Of a DNA stretch of 21,045 nt, positions 7,903-14,212 are shown one piece after another. Positions within the stretch are counted from its first letter, which is position 1, and each line of letters starts with the position of its first letter. This DNA comes from a virus. Where the stretch lies: positions 1 to 21,045 of the IMG/VR virus record IMGVR_UViG_3300032291_003976. One strand, written 5' to 3'. A program made the translations under genes and the position numbers. The notes beneath the pieces were generated by a model. That model ran no database searches and was not told the origin of the DNA. It was given only the letters and a program-made list of their open reading frames with translations.

Positions 7903-9405
7903 ATGTCACTATTAAGGTCATATATTAACAAAAATAACACAATCATTTCCAACTCCTATGCGAATACAGGTAGAAACCCTGTTACCCAATTAAATTTTGG
8001 TTCTTCGGATTGGGTAGTTCCAAACTATGAATACACCAGATTTATCTTTGATTTAGATTTGGATTTATTAAGAGAAAAAATAGAATTGGGTGATATCTCC
8101 ACAGGATGTACCTCAGCTATGACTCACACACTTCAGATGACGAACACTTCATCATTTGAACAAGAGCTTTTAAATACTGATATGTCTGATGGTAGAAGAA
8201 GAGCATCTTCTTTTGATTTAATTTTATTCAGAATACCAAAAATATCAGGAAGCACGGGTTTACCACAATTATGGGATGAAGGTGTTGGATATGATTTTAC
8301 AGAAACAAATAACAATCAAAACGGTATTAATGGTGGGTTATATCCCATTACATACGTAGACGATAGGTCATATTCAACAAGACCATCAAACTGGTATAAA
8401 AATACAAACTTATCTGGTTGGTCAGAAAATGGTATATATAACAATAAGAATCAAGGGGTGGTTAATTATTCTGCACTAACTATTGTCGACACACAACATT
8501 TCCAATTTGGCAATGAAGATATCAATTTTGATATGACTAATGAAATCAATGGTATCATATTCGGAACAATAACAGGTGTAACAGGATGGGGGGTTGCATA
8601 TAAACCAGACATGGAAAACGTTACAGGACTAACTGATTCGTATTCTGTCGGATTTTTTACTCGTCACACACAAACTTTTTATCAACCGTTTTTGTCCACA
8701 GGTTACAATGACTTGATTTTAGATGATAGAAATAATTTTGTTAAAAATCAGGTAAATAAATTATACCTCTATGTATTTGAAAATGGAGTACCTGTAAATT
8801 TAGATTCTACACCATATGTTAGAATTGAAGATAGAGCAGGTAGTGTAGTTCCAAGTATGAGCTCTCTGAGTACTTGTTTAAGAACAAAAGGAGTTTATGA
8901 GGTAGTAGTTCCAAACGGATTTAGTGCGTACACATCTCCATGTGAATTTTTTGATATTTGGTCAGGATTAACAATAAACGGACAATCTATACCTAATGTT
9001 ACCAATCAATTTATACTTAAAAATTATTCTAGTAAAATACAAATAGGTTCATTAACAAGAGAACCTGAGAAATTTGGTTTCGATTTTTATGGTATCCTTC
9101 AAAATGAAAAAATTCTTAACACAGATATTAGGAAAGTTGGTGTAACAATCAAAAAGGCATACACAACTCAACAATTGTTACAAAACATAGATGCTTTCTA
9201 CAGGGTATATGTTAGAGAGGGTAATACGGAAGTTCAAGTTCAAGATTGGACTAAAATAAATAGAACACCAAATGAGTACTACTTTATTTTTGATACTAGA
9301 GATAAGATACCAAATGAATATTACGTAGATATCAAGGTAAATATTAGTGGTGAAGTTGATACTTATAAGAAACAATTAACATTCCAAATAGTTAATAAAA
9401 AATGA
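7903..9405 (+). CDS. Probable virion structural protein, 500 aa
   Basis: Beta-rich, Asn/Thr/Gly-rich protein typical of phage tail, fibre or neck structural proteins, with no named domain that I can fix. Visible traits: N-terminal 'SLLRSYINKNNTIISNSYAN', a 'TRFIFDLDLDLLREKI' segment (about 45-60), Trp/Tyr/Asn-rich stretches around 125-190, and C-terminal beta-sandwich-like repeats ('YRVYVREG', 'YYFIFDTRDKIPNEYYVDIK'). No signal peptide. Similar proteins beginning 'MSLLR.YINK' recur, as I remember, in Bacteroidota T4-like phages as uncharacterised structural proteins. It follows the baseplate OB-fold gene and overlaps the next gene by 4 nt. Confidence 0.72.
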   Translation: MSLLRSYINKNNTIISNSYANTGRNPVTQLNFGSSDWVVPNYEYTRFIFDLDLDLLREKIELGDISTGCTSAMTHTLQMTNTSSFEQELLNTDMSDGRRRASSFDLILFRIPKISGSTGLPQLWDEGVGYDFTETNNNQNGINGGLYPITYVDDRSYSTRPSNWYKNTNLSGWSENGIYNNKNQGVVNYSALTIVDTQHFQFGNEDINFDMTNEINGIIFGTITGVTGWGVAYKPDMENVTGLTDSYSVGFFTRHTQTFYQPFLSTGYNDLILDDRNNFVKNQVNKLYLYVFENGVPVNLDSTPYVRIEDRAGSVVPSMSSLSTCLRTKGVYEVVVPNGFSAYTSPCEFFDIWSGLTINGQSIPNVTNQFILKNYSSKIQIGSLTREPEKFGFDFYGILQNEKILNTDIRKVGVTIKKAYTTQQLLQNIDAFYRVYVREGNTEVQVQDWTKINRTPNEYYFIFDTRDKIPNEYYVDIKVNISGEVDTYKKQLTFQIVNKK

Positions 9406-10172
9406 TAAAAAGAAAAATCCAAGAACAAAAACTTGATGCAACAGTATTGGATGGAAAAGTTTTGCTAAATGGACATAAGTATAGGTTATCAATAAAAGAC
9501 CCCACGTTTGGTTGGATAAATGTTAATGTTGAAAAACTAACTCCTTTAGACAAAACTTGGGAAATTACTGCAGGAAAACTTTGGAAAAAAGAAACAAAAA
9601 CAATTCCTCAAGATGCGGTTGAAATAATCACAAAAAAAGTTGGTCTTCCTTCAATACAACTGAAAGATAAACAAAATAAAGAATATAAATTAGTTAAAGA
9701 ATCAAATATGAAAAAGATAGTAAAACTAACAGAATCTGATTTAAATAGATTAGTCAAAAAAGTTCTAAATGAACAAGAACAAAGCAATTACATGTTTTTT
9801 AGTAACTTGGAACAAATAAAAAGACAATGTGAAATGATGTTGGAAATGGACCCTGATATGATTGACAAAATAATTCAGGATGGTCACGATTGGGCCGATG
9901 ACCATATATCAGAGGCAAAAACTAATATGGACCAAGTATTTGATTTTTTCAAAAATCAAATGTCAAAAGAATCTGATTATTTAGACTACGAAGATATTAA
10001 TGAAGGTAGAAAAAAAACAGGTACAAAACTATGTGCAAGAGGAAAGGCGGCAGCAAAGGCAAAATTTAAAGTTTACCCTTCGGCTTATGCTAATGGATTT
10101 GCAGTACAAGTTTGTAAAGGAGATATTGCGGGATTAGACGGTAAAAAACATTGTTCTGGTTCGTATTGTTAA
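9402..10172 (+). CDS. Modular Cys/Lys-rich protein with internal (I/L)xE tag
   Basis: A 256-residue protein in three parts. Residues 1-100 are a small beta-rich domain. Residues 103-125 form a short amphipathic tag 'LTESDLNRLVKKVLNEQ' that begins at an in-frame Met (ATG 9708). The C-terminal part has a helical region and then a basic domain (about 202-256) with 'CARGKAAAKAKFKVYPSAYA' and four cysteines (C211, C238, C251, C256). The last domain recurs in many T4-like phage proteins of unknown role. Three candidate prohead-protease sites are visible: LNE124, ISE171 before Ala, and INE201 before Gly. A packaged, DNA-associated head protein is my inference. An alternative 154-residue product from 9708 is possible. 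It overlaps the upstream gene by 4 nt. Confidence 0.72.
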   Translation: MIKRKIQEQKLDATVLDGKVLLNGHKYRLSIKDPTFGWINVNVEKLTPLDKTWEITAGKLWKKETKTIPQDAVEIITKKVGLPSIQLKDKQNKEYKLVKESNMKKIVKLTESDLNRLVKKVLNEQEQSNYMFFSNLEQIKRQCEMMLEMDPDMIDKIIQDGHDWADDHISEAKTNMDQVFDFFKNQMSKESDYLDYEDINEGRKKTGTKLCARGKAAAKAKFKVYPSAYANGFAVQVCKGDIAGLDGKKHCSGSYC

Positions 10173-10195
10173 TATGATATAAATTATTATATTTG
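10166..10195 (+). promoter_or_regulatory. Bacteroidota-type promoter candidate
   Basis: TTG (10166-10168), 19 nt, then TATATTTG (10188-10195), a full match to the TAnnTTTG -7 element with a near-match (ATTG) of the -33 box. The ATG at 10200 lies only 4 nt downstream, so the transcript would be leaderless or nearly so. A TATAAATT just upstream resembles a T4 late box but is probably AT-rich noise. Confidence 0.45.
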
Positions 10196-10199
10196 CAAC

Positions 10200-10610
10200 A
10201 TGAAAGTTAATGTTGTTGGATACATACCTAGATTAATGTTTAAAGTTTATCTTTATTTACAGGATAGATTTGACCCCAAACCCCCAATAGCAGAGGAAGA
10301 AAAATTTTGTATTGAAATAACAAAAGAGTTGATTGATAGAGAAAGTTCTGTTTTAACTTTAGCTCCTTTGTCACAAAAAAGATTTATTAAAAATGATGAA
10401 CTGGGTATGTTCGTCATGATTGATAATAGGGTTATTAATATAATCAACCATATCTACAGTTACACTTTAGTAATAGAGGATAGTAATTCCTATGAAGAAA
10501 TTTTATCTAATTTCGACAAAAAGTTGGATTCTATTAGGATATCTTTAGAAGTAGAATTTAGAAGTAATATTCAAAATTCTCTAAAAAATATTTTAGATTC
10601 TATCAGATAG
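10200..10610 (+). CDS. Hypothetical protein, 136 aa
   Basis: Unrecognised soluble protein with mixed alpha/beta character. The N-terminus 'VVGYIPRLMFKVYLYLQDRF' is hydrophobic-aromatic but lacks a signal-peptide cleavage pattern. The middle, 'ELGMFVMIDNRVINIINHIYS', is beta/helical, and the end is a long charged helix. It has its own host-like promoter candidate and a 27-nt gap from the previous gene, so it may be an early or independently expressed gene. Its 3' end overlaps the convergent minus-strand gene by 18 nt around a near-palindromic CTATCAGATAG. Confidence 0.65.
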   Translation: MKVNVVGYIPRLMFKVYLYLQDRFDPKPPIAEEEKFCIEITKELIDRESSVLTLAPLSQKRFIKNDELGMFVMIDNRVINIINHIYSYTLVIEDSNSYEEILSNFDKKLDSIRISLEVEFRSNIQNSLKNILDSIR

Positions 10611-11312
10611 ATGTTCTTTAATTACTCTTCTAATTAAATTATCTATTGATTCTGTTTTTCTCGGCTTATAAGAAACCATTTTTGGTTTGTTCCCTGTTCC
10701 TGATTTAGAATGTGATTTTTCTTCTCTTCTTTTTTGAGAACATGCTGATTTTTTTTGAGAATCGGTCATTTTTGAAGCGACGCTTCTTGCTCTACATTTT
10801 GGATACGCAGAATCTTTTGCCTCTGACCTACCACATGGAGGGTGACCACCACCTTCTTTTTTCCTACATATGTTAACCCAAGGGCCCGAAGGTTGTTTAC
10901 TACCTTTAGGTTTTTTCTTGGTTCCAAACCAAACAGCTAAATCTTCTTTTAAAAATGACTTCTCTTCTTTAATTGACCCAACTACTTTGTCAATTATTTC
11001 TTTGGGTGACTCGATATCGGCAATGTTTCCACCGTCCTCATCATTTTGTCCTGTATAAAATTGTTTTAAATATTGGTCCAATTTAGATAATTTTTTTGTT
11101 TTATTTTCTATTCTTTTTCTCTCTTCAGGTGTTTCCTTAAAATCACCATCCATTTCTTCATAAGCCAACTCAGCATTTAAATAGTTAGAAACTGGATTTG
11201 TGAAAGGTGCTAGTTGGTCTTTTTCCCATAATTCGGGTGCCAAAACTATCGGAACCTTGAATTTTCCAGAATTAGATGAGCCAGTTGCTTCACTAATACG
11301 TTTTTTATTCAT
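10593..11312 (-). CDS. Basic Cys-rich protein (DUF5872-like domain)
   Basis: Start chosen at ATG 11312; the longer TTG start at 11336 would overlap the divergent gene. The 239-aa product begins 'MNKKRISEATGSS', which has a perfect ISE|A prohead-protease site at residue 8. It then has a charged helical middle and a C-terminal basic domain (about 121-213) with C149, C160, C173 and C191 in the pattern 'PWVNICRKK', 'GGGHPPCGRSEA', 'YPKCRARSVAS', 'SACSQKRR'. I recall this domain as DUF5872, common in cyanophages and other T4-like phages; the exact name is uncertain. The last 18 residues, 'ESIDNLIRRVIKEHLSDR', resemble the tag of the 9402 protein. A packaged nucleic-acid-binding role is inferred. 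Confidence 0.72.
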   Translation of the reverse strand: MNKKRISEATGSSNSGKFKVPIVLAPELWEKDQLAPFTNPVSNYLNAELAYEEMDGDFKETPEERKRIENKTKKLSKLDQYLKQFYTGQNDEDGGNIADIESPKEIIDKVVGSIKEEKSFLKEDLAVWFGTKKKPKGSKQPSGPWVNICRKKEGGGHPPCGRSEAKDSAYPKCRARSVASKMTDSQKKSACSQKRREEKSHSKSGTGNKPKMVSYKPRKTESIDNLIRRVIKEHLSDRI

Positions 11313-11317
11313 ATAAT

Positions 11318-11324
11318 ATAAATA
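11318..11324 (-). promoter_or_regulatory. TATTTAT motif upstream of 11312 gene
   Basis: Read on the minus strand, TATTTATA sits 5 nt before ATG 11312, in the 13-nt gap between divergent genes. Its + strand reading is TATAAATA, the exact T4 late consensus, but it lies only 1 nt before the 11326 ATG, too close for a normal promoter on that side. Confidence 0.35.
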
Positions 11325-11325
11325 T

Positions 11326-11601
11326 ATGGAAAGCAAACAACCTTTAGGGTTCTTATTTGAGACTATGGCGTATTATTCAGAAGAATCCGTAGAACAGATT
11401 ATTGATAATTTGGAGTTAAACAATAGTATATTCATTTTGTCACAAGCTCTTGTAATGGCTCATTCAAAAAATGTTTTCAGTTTGACCGAATCTGAGATAA
11501 TTTCTAAATGTTTGAGAATACTTAATAAAGAAATATATTCTTATGATGACACAACAAGACAGGACACAGATAATGTCGAGAATAATCCAATTGGAGAGTG
11601 A
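11326..11601 (+). CDS. Hypothetical protein, 91 aa
   Basis: Unrecognised, helical and acidic: 'SVEQIIDNLELNNSIFILSQ' followed by 'LTESEIISKCLRILNKEIY' and an Asp/Asn-rich tail. Residue composition looks like a real protein. It is divergent from the 11312 gene, with 13 nt between the start codons, and is followed by an overlapping small + strand ORF. No promoter better than the shared AT-rich gap is visible. Confidence 0.6.
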   Translation: MESKQPLGFLFETMAYYSEESVEQIIDNLELNNSIFILSQALVMAHSKNVFSLTESEIISKCLRILNKEIYSYDDTTRQDTDNVENNPIGE

Positions 11602-11758
11602 GAACACCAAGTTAATATTTGACGGACATAAACCCGTTCATGATGATTTTTTTGAACCTAAAAGACAGGAATTAACATTATTACGTTGTTTATATTTTGG
11701 ATACAAAACTAAGTATTGTTCAATAAAAAAAGGGTCTCACGGGACCCTTTTTTCTTAG
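11573..11758 (+). CDS. Hypothetical protein, 61 aa, ends across terminator
   Basis: Small helical protein starting 'MSRIIQLESENTKLIFDG', then 'KPVHDDFFEPKRQELTLLRC'. ATG 11573 was preferred because it limits overlap with the upstream gene to 29 nt; ATGs at 11543 and 11546 would give 71 or 70 residues. The last dozen codons lie within the rho-independent hairpin, and the TAG sits at the end of its T-tract, sharing bases with the stop of the convergent zinc-ribbon gene. No family recognised. Confidence 0.52.
   Translation: MSRIIQLESENTKLIFDGHKPVHDDFFEPKRQELTLLRCLYFGYKTKYCSIKKGSHGTLFS
11724..11753. terminator. Bidirectional intrinsic terminator
   Basis: A-tract, GGGTC(T), a short loop, (G)GACCC, then six T. 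The stem reads as a terminator on both strands and separates the convergent 11573 (+) and 12483 (-) genes. The stem sequence is nearly the same as that of the terminator after the capsid gene. Confidence 0.85.
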
Positions 11759-12483
11759 ATTTTATTACCACAAGAAGGACAGAACTTGTAATTAGTTTTG
11801 ACTTTCGCACCACACTCAGTACAATAATTTCTTATTTCCTGAACCTCAACGGGTTTAGAAGATTTAGGAAGTATTTTATACTCAACACGATGAAGAGTGT
11901 AATAGTTGAAATTTCCATATGTATTAGTTATGTCCTGAGTAGATTTGTCACCTTTTTCAACCCTACCAGTTTCCAAATTAACTGTTGAAGTATTTGAAGT
12001 ATTGGTTAACGTTGTTAACGTTATTCCATTTGTATTAGAGTAGTATACTGAATTGTATGTCGGTGAATTAGTGTTTGACTTGTTCAAAGTACCATACCAA
12101 CTTGTCCCTGTTATGTAGTTAATATGTTGAGGTATATGTTCATCATAGAACTCAATCGTTATCATTCCGTTTAACTCAATTGCAGACCTATTTTGGGGGG
12201 TATTTTCAACTTCATAGGTACTGAACTCAAATTTACTATTAGTGTCAAGGAATCGTTCTAAAAACACTCTCTGGCCTGGTTTCAATACAACTCCTGATGT
12301 GGAAATGTATTCACCATTAATTTTAATTTTAGCAAGTACGGAACTTTGTTTTGGATTATGAATTTCAAATTCAAAATTGTCTTTATCATTAAGGAAGACA
12401 ATGTGGCCGTTATAAACCTTTAAACGTGACTTTTTCTTTGTGATGTGCGCAGTCGGATTGCCCACTTGTGTTGCGTAATTCAT
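11755..12483 (-). CDS. Beta-rich protein with C-terminal zinc ribbon
   Basis: A 242-residue protein. Residues about 15-130 are beta-rich: 'LKVYNGHIVFLNDKDNFEFE', 'VLAKIKINGEYIS' and 'LKPGQRVFLERFLD'. I recall this arrangement from uncharacterised virion-associated or surface proteins in several large viruses and phages. A Thr/Asn/Ser-rich linker (about 125-175) follows, then a compact zinc ribbon with C221-x2-C224 and C235-x2-C238 ('CTECGAKV', 'FCPSCGNKI'). No signal peptide. It is transcribed alone, between a 5' intergenic region and the bidirectional terminator. Function unknown; the metal-binding ribbon is the only firm part. No TATTTAT motif upstream, only an AT-rich leader. Confidence 0.74.
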   Translation of the reverse strand: MNYATQVGNPTAHITKKKSRLKVYNGHIVFLNDKDNFEFEIHNPKQSSVLAKIKINGEYISTSGVVLKPGQRVFLERFLDTNSKFEFSTYEVENTPQNRSAIELNGMITIEFYDEHIPQHINYITGTSWYGTLNKSNTNSPTYNSVYYSNTNGITLTTLTNTSNTSTVNLETGRVEKGDKSTQDITNTYGNFNYYTLHRVEYKILPKSSKPVEVQEIRNYCTECGAKVKTNYKFCPSCGNKI

Positions 12484-12655
12484 TTTTTAAATTTTATAAT
12501 AGTTAATGACTACGTTACCAATACCTTCCTATCCGTGAATAGTACAACAGCCTGTTGGACTGGGGACTGATAAACTAAAATCTATCAATAATTATACTAA
12601 AAAAATTTTTGTTTAAAAGATTTTTTGTGTTACTTTTGTGAGTAAACTATTAAAA
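12484..12655. other. Intergenic region, largest in window
   Basis: 172 nt between divergent genes. The middle (about 12505-12572) is visibly richer in G and C than other spacers and contains small inverted repeats: CTAT...ATAG around 12530-12543 and GTaCAACAgccTGTTGgAC at 12542-12560, followed by GGACTGGGGACTG. It does not fold as a tRNA by eye and has no T-tract, so it is not a terminator. The right end carries the host-type promoter listed separately. Confidence 0.5.
12608..12638 (+). promoter_or_regulatory. Bacteroidota primary-sigma promoter, consensus match
   Basis: TTTG (12608-12611), a 19-nt spacer, then TACTTTTG (12631-12638): a full match to the Bacteroidota -33/-7 consensus TTTG-N19-21-TAnnTTTG. 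The ATG at 12656 would be roughly 10-13 nt beyond the expected transcription start. This is the clearest host-type promoter in the window. Confidence 0.72.
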
Positions 12656-13069
12656 ATGAAAAATACTTTTTTGGCAATTTTCCTTTTTACCTTTATGTGC
12701 TCTTTTGGTCAGAAAAAAGATAAGGACATGCCAATACTAAAATATGTAGACTCTATTGTTGGGATTCACGTCACATTTATATCTTGGTATAGAGAAAATG
12801 ATACTATAAAAATAACACAATTAAGAATTTATAATTTTGTAACAAAAAATTACGTAGATTTTTACGAAGAAGAAATCAAAGAAAAATTTCCAATTTTATA
12901 CCGAGGGTTTACAATTAAGACTAACTTGCCACTTAGTAGTTCCTACAGGCGCAACATTTATTACTTTGATTTCATCAATACCGTCAACTTTTTTAATAGG
13001 TCCGATATTTGTTACCACAGATTGTTTAATTGGAGAATCCAAAATTCCCCATGGAAAATTGCCACCTAA
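12656..13069 (+). CDS. Signal-peptide ORF, probably truncated host-like gene
   Basis: Start chosen at ATG 12656, downstream of a consensus host promoter; the GTG at 12638 overlaps the promoter. The N-terminus 'MKNTFLAIFLFTFMCSFGQ' is a signal peptide in the Flavobacteria style (hydrophobic core, 'SFGQ' end); C15 could also make it a lipoprotein. Residues about 20-75 look like a normal secreted beta-rich domain ('VGIHVTFISWYRENDTIKIT'). From about residue 80 the frame runs antisense through the 3' end of the 14131 gene, and the composition there looks like shadow sequence. I read it as a host-derived gene fused out of frame at its 3' end, or a gene truncated when acquired. The full 137-aa product may not be functional. 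Confidence 0.45.
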   Translation: MKNTFLAIFLFTFMCSFGQKKDKDMPILKYVDSIVGIHVTFISWYRENDTIKITQLRIYNFVTKNYVDFYEEEIKEKFPILYRGFTIKTNLPLSSSYRRNIYYFDFINTVNFFNRSDICYHRLFNWRIQNSPWKIAT

Positions 13070-14131
13070 ATTAGAAATTAATTTTCTTTTATTTCCCGTT
13101 TTATCAAAATCTTTAAAAAAATTCATCCAGAAAGGGTTAGATAAAGATGATTCAGAACCAAAAGTATTCTTAAAGCTTTCTTCTAGTCCCCATTTTTTCA
13201 TTTCATCCAAGGACTGAATAAGTCTTTGGTCATTTGGTCTCAACGAAGATACTTTATTATTCCCCATCTGTGCGGGTAAAGAGTTTATTCCAAACTTAGA
13301 CCTTAAAGCAGTACCAACAAAAATTCTATAAGCATCACTGACTCCACCTCTAAATGAAGTGTCTCCAAAAACTTTTCCATTATATTCAAAATATATAATA
13401 TCGGGCATAGTAAAAGTATCAAAAGAAATAAAAATATCACCCTCACCTCTATTTAATTTCCAAGGAACTATTTGAGTAAAGTTAGCATCTGCACTCAAAA
13501 ACCCGCCCTCATTTTGTAATGATTTTGTATCACATAAAAATTTACTATTTATTGTAGTAACCGTTTTTGTTCCTTCTCCGGTTATATTAAAATCAACAAA
13601 TTGTTCGGATTCATATTTTTTCTTTTTCTCAAGATTTGAAAAATCTCCACTTCCTTTACCACCATAAGGGGTTTTTCCAATTGATACACTAGAAACATCC
13701 TTAGGTGAATTTATAACCAAAATACCTTTTTTTATTAAATCAGGAAATATTTCCTCAAAATATTTTTTAACACTATTAGCTCTAGCTAAAGCTAAGCTAC
13801 CTTTTTTTTCAAAACCTGAGGGGTTAGTTACTTGAGACTCTCCGGCATTTATATTAATTACAAATTTAGATGAATCTGAATTTTTAATAAAATCTTCAAT
13901 ACTTTGTTTCAAAGACAATATAGTATTTTTTACATTATCTGATTCATATTTACCATATTCAAATTTATTCCCAAGAGGAGTTTTAGGGTAAGACTTATTT
14001 TCAGTTGTAGTATCTGTTGAAGTTATTACTTTTGTTTGCTCTCCTAAATATTGTTTCTTAGTGGCACTTTCATGAAGGTTTAAAATCCTATTTTTTTCAT
14101 CATCACTAACAACCCATGTTTGCTTAATCAT
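12896..14131 (-). CDS. OmpA-like domain protein with N-terminal (I/L)xE tag
   Basis: A 411-residue protein. The N-terminus (about 7-25) is a short helix, 'VSDDEKNRILNLHESATKK', ending in LHE21, a plausible prohead-protease site. Residues about 68-188 have the layout of an OmpA/MotB C-terminal domain: strand 'FVININAGESQ', helix 'LALARANSVKKYFEEIFP' (the 'LS..RA..V..YL' motif), then further strands with 'VSIGKTPYGGKG'. The C-terminal 220 residues are unassigned. OmpA-like domains bind peptidoglycan, so a role in entry or lysis is possible; the tag suggests head packaging. No signal peptide. It lies after the capsid-gene terminator, has its own TATTTAT motif, and converges on the signal-peptide ORF. 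Confidence 0.66.
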   Translation of the reverse strand: MIKQTWVVSDDEKNRILNLHESATKKQYLGEQTKVITSTDTTTENKSYPKTPLGNKFEYGKYESDNVKNTILSLKQSIEDFIKNSDSSKFVININAGESQVTNPSGFEKKGSLALARANSVKKYFEEIFPDLIKKGILVINSPKDVSSVSIGKTPYGGKGSGDFSNLEKKKKYESEQFVDFNITGEGTKTVTTINSKFLCDTKSLQNEGGFLSADANFTQIVPWKLNRGEGDIFISFDTFTMPDIIYFEYNGKVFGDTSFRGGVSDAYRIFVGTALRSKFGINSLPAQMGNNKVSSLRPNDQRLIQSLDEMKKWGLEESFKNTFGSESSLSNPFWMNFFKDFDKTGNKRKLISNLGGNFPWGILDSPIKQSVVTNIGPIKKVDGIDEIKVINVAPVGTTKWQVSLNCKPSV

Positions 14132-14146
14132 ATCAAAAACTTTATT

Positions 14147-14153
14147 ATAAATA
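14147..14153 (-). promoter_or_regulatory. TATTTAT motif upstream of 14131 gene
   Basis: Minus-strand TATTTATA, 15 nt before the ATG. It lies just after the terminator of the capsid gene, in the right place for a new minus-strand transcript. Confidence 0.4.
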
Positions 14154-14157
14154 CTTA

Positions 14158-14191
14158 ATAAAATAAAAAAAGGGTCCCGAAGGACCCTTTT
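14158..14191 (-). terminator. Intrinsic terminator after major capsid gene
   Basis: On the minus strand: AAAA-GGGTCC-TTCG-GGACCC-TTTTTTTATTTT. A perfect six-pair stem capped by a UUCG tetraloop and followed by seven T, 22 nt after the capsid stop codon. Confidence 0.93.
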
Positions 14192-14212
14192 GGTATTTTG
14201 GTTCAGACCATA

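Noticed and set aside
11317-11324. Exact T4 late box TATAAATA on the + strand
   Set aside because: Only 1 nt before ATG 11326, so the start site would fall inside the gene; the same octamer at 14146 and 20091 faces against the genes. The minus-strand reading (TATTTATA) fits better.
12512-12572. Possible tRNA-like sequence in the large spacer
   Set aside because: No acceptor stem pairing, no GGTTCGA-type T-loop and no anticodon arm could be drawn on either strand.
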